From Akebia trifoliata (taxonomy: Eukaryota > Streptophyta > Magnoliopsida > Ranunculales > Lardizabalaceae): a DNA stretch of 64,000 bases. The notes below the pieces were generated by a model. That model ran no database searches and was not told the DNA's origin. It saw only the letters and a program-made list of their open reading frames with translations. Shown here piece after piece: positions 60,342 to 64,000 of this stretch (its first letter is position 1; each line of letters starts with the position of its first letter). Made by a program: the position numbers and the translations under genes. The DNA lies in contig CM030711.1 of assembly GCA_017979445.1 (NCBI GenBank), positions 17,128,922-17,192,921 of the forward strand. Direction: 5' to 3'.

Positions 60342-61558
60342 TGTGACCCCCCGCCAAAGGCTAACACAAATCCTAATGCCAAATCTCAAGGTACTAGGTG
60401 GCACCTGAAAATTTCGGCATGGCCTCCTCTGTTTATGTTTGCATTCAACGGAATACAAAACCTGTATGTAAAGATGTAGATACAAGAAATAACAGCGGAA
60501 GACTAATTACATCTAACATGTAAATAGATTAGAGTGCGGAACTTTAGCAACATACATGCTTACAACAATTTAACCTCAATCTAACACAACCTTAACACTC
60601 AACTTCAAAATATGTATACACCTGGACGAAACTGACTACACAAAAAGGGCAAGTGCTGAAGCTAAAAAAATAGGAAGGAAAGGATGAGTAACAATGGTTA
60701 CCCAGTAGATCCACAAGCAATTCCCACTAATAACCCTCCCTAAACATGATCGAAAAAGCATACTGAACATTTTAACACATGCAAGATTTTACAGAATAAA
60801 ATACGATCAACTGGTACATATAGCCAAGGATGAGCAACTAAACAGTTTTAAAGTTTCACATAGCATCAATTATCCATACTCATTATACATTTTCAATTTA
60901 TGCAAATACAGTTATTGACAACATTGAAATAATAGACATGCTTTTCAATTTATAATTCGAAATATAACAACAGATACATAATACAAGTGGTGGAGTATTG
61001 GAATTAAAGAGTTGGGATTCACGACTGGATCGCTCCCAGTCGGGACATGATATTCCTCAATAACATTGTAGTTCTTGATTTTGTGGTTGGTCGCTGTTTA
61101 CTATGCTTACGGGACCATTTATCCGGCTCAGGCTGGCCGTTTGACGTGACCATAAGCAATGGGTCTCTTTTCGATGTGTTAGAACGTTCAACTACTACTA
61201 GATTGACAGTGATCACTGACTAATCATCTTCGTCTATACCTACCAGGCGTGCATGTGATCCCCAAATGACACTCCACTCGTATACGACCACCTTTACAAT
61301 ACACGTTCACTGGTAAATATAAGAAAGGAATGGACCCAGATTCCAGTTGTGACTCCACTCTCATACGTGTCCCATACCACGTATGAGCTTGGTGGTCCCT
61401 ACCATACATCCAAGGATAGTGCACCCCTCCGGATGATGTGACGCATTATCCCTTCAGGCATTCACAAATCCTTTAACAGCTCACAAAATAGCAACGTATA
61501 TATATGATTTTTCATTTAAAATAAAGAAGAAAATTAACAGAACAGGATTGAGAATGGA
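60342..61558 (-). repeat. TL LTR, 3' part, inverted
   Basis: In plus coordinates starts TGTGACCCCCCGCC, the complement of the TL 3' end. It follows the complete TL LTR back to the point equal to about 2,470, where the next TL LTR begins. The missing 5' part should lie beyond the right edge. Confidence 0.85.
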
Positions 61559-64000
61559 TGTAAAACCCCGAATTTTTAATTCGTATCTCGAGGAAAAAAA
61601 ATAAATAGTGGAATTTTAAGAAAATCTTGAAAGTGGGACTTAGGGTAAAACTGTGGGACCTTATTTTGATCATTTTTAATAGAATCCGACCTCACCATTA
61701 GATTCAAAATGATCGAAAAATATAGTTTAGCCTGTAAGCACGCTCAAATGTGAGTCCAAATATAAAAGTTGCAAAATCCTCGATTACCGGGTCGGACCAA
61801 GCTAAAACAGTAACTTTTTGTTGGAGTAATAATTTTTAAAATTCGATCATACCATTGGTTTCATAACGAAAAATTATTCAACATAGACTATTTATTTGTC
61901 ATTTTTGGAGATCAGGAAGTTGAATTATCGCCAAAAACGAAAACAACATCAAGTTTATGGGTCACGTCAGGCCAAAAATGTAAATTTTTGATGGAGACAT
62001 AATTTGTAGAAATTGACTATACCATTAGATCCGGAATGAAAAATTAGGCGAAATACAGTATTCGTTTGTCAGTTTTGGAGACCGAATGACCAAGTTATCG
62101 TCGATCAAAACAATAGGCGAAATACCGAATTCGTCCCAAATATTATATAAATAATATTTAAATTTTTTTAATCTCATCTTCCCCACTCGTCCAAACAGTG
62201 CGAAAAAAAAAACGAAAAAAAAAAGAAATTTGTTTTTCCTCCGATTTTTTCACTTCAGATCTCTCGCAAACGGTCCACTTTCGACGATCGCCGCAGAAGA
62301 GAAAAAGGTCCGCAGCTTCGTTCTCTACAAAACCCACCCAACCTATCTTCATTTCACTTTCTATTTCACCCGATATCGTCAAAAATCAGCCGTATTTGGA
62401 TACGAAAATTTCGAAACTTTGACCTCGGATTTCGTCCGTTTCGGGGTCAAATCGCTTTCCGACGCAGAAGGGTGAAACGTCCGCAACCTCATTCTCTACA
62501 TAACCCAACCAAGTTCCTTTCGTTTTCTCGTCTTTTTCACCCCGTATAGTCAAAAATCAGTCATATTTTTATACGGAGATTTTCGTAACTTCGACCTCGG
62601 TTTTCATCGATTTCGGGGTCAAACCGTCTTTCGCCGTAGAAGGGAGAAGAGACGAGTACATCGAGATCTTCGAAACCACCAAGCCAGTTTCGAAAATCAG
62701 CCGCTTCGAAGTTCGGTCCGCCTCGATTTTCGTGCCAATCGTCTCGATTTTCGCGCACGCGCTTCAATTCCATCGCCTAGTGATTGTAAGGAACTCTAAA
62801 TTTCTATTAGTAATCGTAGATTGTGAAAATTGCATTTAGGATTTTATTGGAAAAATTTGGATGTATTTCCGAAATGTAGAATTCTTTTGTTATTTCAAAA
62901 ATTCACGCCAGAAATTGCATGATTGATATGTTTAATTGTATTTTTAACAAATTTTACGTGGGTAAGGTATTTTATTGGGTTATTTCTGTAAGTTGGGTCC
63001 TGTGCACTGCTCGGAACCCGTTTTAATATAAGTTTTGTATTTTTTTAAGGTTTTTGATAAAAATAAATTATTTAGTTGGAAAATGTGATTTAATATTCAA
63101 TGAACTCATATTGAGTTGATGAATATCAGAAAATGGATATTTTTATTGAAGAGATTGAAAATTGTAAAAATCGAAAAAAAGAGAAAAAGGGTATGAAACG
63201 GTAAAATGTCAGAGTCACACCCGAGGGGTGATGTCTGCATTTTACGTTGTTGTGTTGTGTGTAGGTTGGTGAACAGATATCCAGGGATAATATTATTGGT
63301 TGCATGTTTATTTCCTTTCTGTTAGCGCGAGGCGCTCTGTTATGTTATTTATTTTAGGCCGGGTAGCCACACTTGCATGGTAGGAAACTGGATATCTATT
63401 CTCAACCTTGTATTGTTAATTTCTATTTTGTTTTCAAATGAAAATAATATATATAAGTAGCTATTTTGTGAGCTGTTAAAGAGTTTGTGAATGCCTGAAG
63501 GGATAGTGCAACATATCATCCGGAGTGGTGTACTATCCTGGGATGTACGGTAGGGACCACCAAACTCATACGTGGTATGGGACGCGTATGAGAGTGGAGT
63601 CACAATTGGAATCCGGGTTTATTCCTCTCTATCTTTACCAGTGAACTTGTAATGTAAAGGTGGTCGTATACGAATGGTTTGTATATTTGGGAATCACATG
63701 CACGCCTGATAGGCATAGACGAAGATGATTAGTCAGTGATCACTAACAATCTATAGTAGTCGAACGTTCTGACACATCGAAAAGAGACCCATTGCTTACG
63801 GTCACGTCAAACGGCCAGCCTGAGCCGGATAAATGGTCAACCAAGCGTGGTAAACAGCGACCAGCCACAAAATCAGGAACTAAAAGCCCGAGAAGAATTG
63901 TAACATCATGTCCCGACTGGGAGCGATCCAGTCGTGAATCCCAACTCTCTAATTCCAATACTCCACCATTGTGTATTATGTATCTGTTGCTTATTTTGAT
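61559..64000 (+). repeat. TL LTR, 5' 2.4 kb, running off the window
   Basis: Starts TGTAAAACCCCGAATTTTTA and matches 693 to about 3,090 of the complete copy. Probably inserted into the preceding TL LTR, with ATGGA (61,554-61,558) as the expected left target duplication. It has the TATA box at 62,144-62,153 and the 172-bp array at about 62,285-62,690. It could be a solo LTR or the 5' LTR of an intact element. Confidence 0.88.
62144..62153 (+). promoter_or_regulatory. TATA box of the right TL LTR
   Basis: TATATAAATA, same relative place as 1,276-1,285. Confidence 0.5.

Overview
The window looks like nuclear DNA of a flowering plant (probably a eudicot; I cannot name the genus). It is AT-rich and consists almost entirely of LTR retrotransposons nested in one another. 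Both primer-binding sites match plant tRNA 3' ends, and the pol proteins are of the plant Tat/Ogre lineage of Ty3/gypsy. I see no intact host gene, rRNA, tRNA, CRISPR array or bacterial feature.

Names used here: 'alpha' = Ogre/Tat-like family with LTRs of about 1.6-1.75 kb starting TGTAGACACC; 'beta' = related Ogre/Tat-like family with 4.1-kb LTRs; 'TL' = family known here only from a 3.15-kb LTR starting TGTAAAACCCC; 'TD' = family with a 1.21-kb LTR bounded by TGATGAG and CTCATCA.

Layout. (1) 1-9,210: minus-strand alpha element (alpha-1), cut by the left window edge. Its ORF1 is split by a complete TL solo LTR (693-3,842, target duplication CTTCT). (2) 9,211-12,775: two partial TL LTRs in opposite orientation. 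(3) 13,880-48,321: plus-strand alpha element (alpha-2, target duplication GCCAT). It keeps LTRs, PBS, leader, gag and PPT but has lost ORF1, protease, RT, RNase H and most of integrase. (4) 16,112-37,156: a full-length minus-strand beta element inserted in the alpha-2 leader (target duplication GGTTG). It carries ORF1, gag, PR, RT, two RNase H domains and INT, all recognisable but broken by stops and frameshifts. Its left LTR holds an alpha solo LTR (18,247-19,941, duplication AAAGG). (5) 42,322-43,534: a TD solo LTR in the alpha-2 integrase relic (duplication ACCCG). (6) 49,540-59,992: a decayed minus-strand Ty1/copia element, integrase at the left and gag/protease at the right. It is split by a partial minus-strand alpha element (alpha-3, LTR 57,763-59,348) and by an alpha solo LTR (50,719-56,438, duplication CCACA) that itself contains another alpha LTR and a TD fragment. 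(7) 60,342-64,000: a minus-strand TL LTR cut by a second, plus-strand TL LTR that runs off the window.

Together this is an archive of successive insertions. Beta has all the domains of an autonomous element. Alpha-2 looks like a gag-only derivative that would have needed enzymes from relatives. Most of the variable DNA lies in LTR U3 regions, leaders and 3' untranslated regions, where arrays of minisatellites, G-boxes and W-boxes occur.
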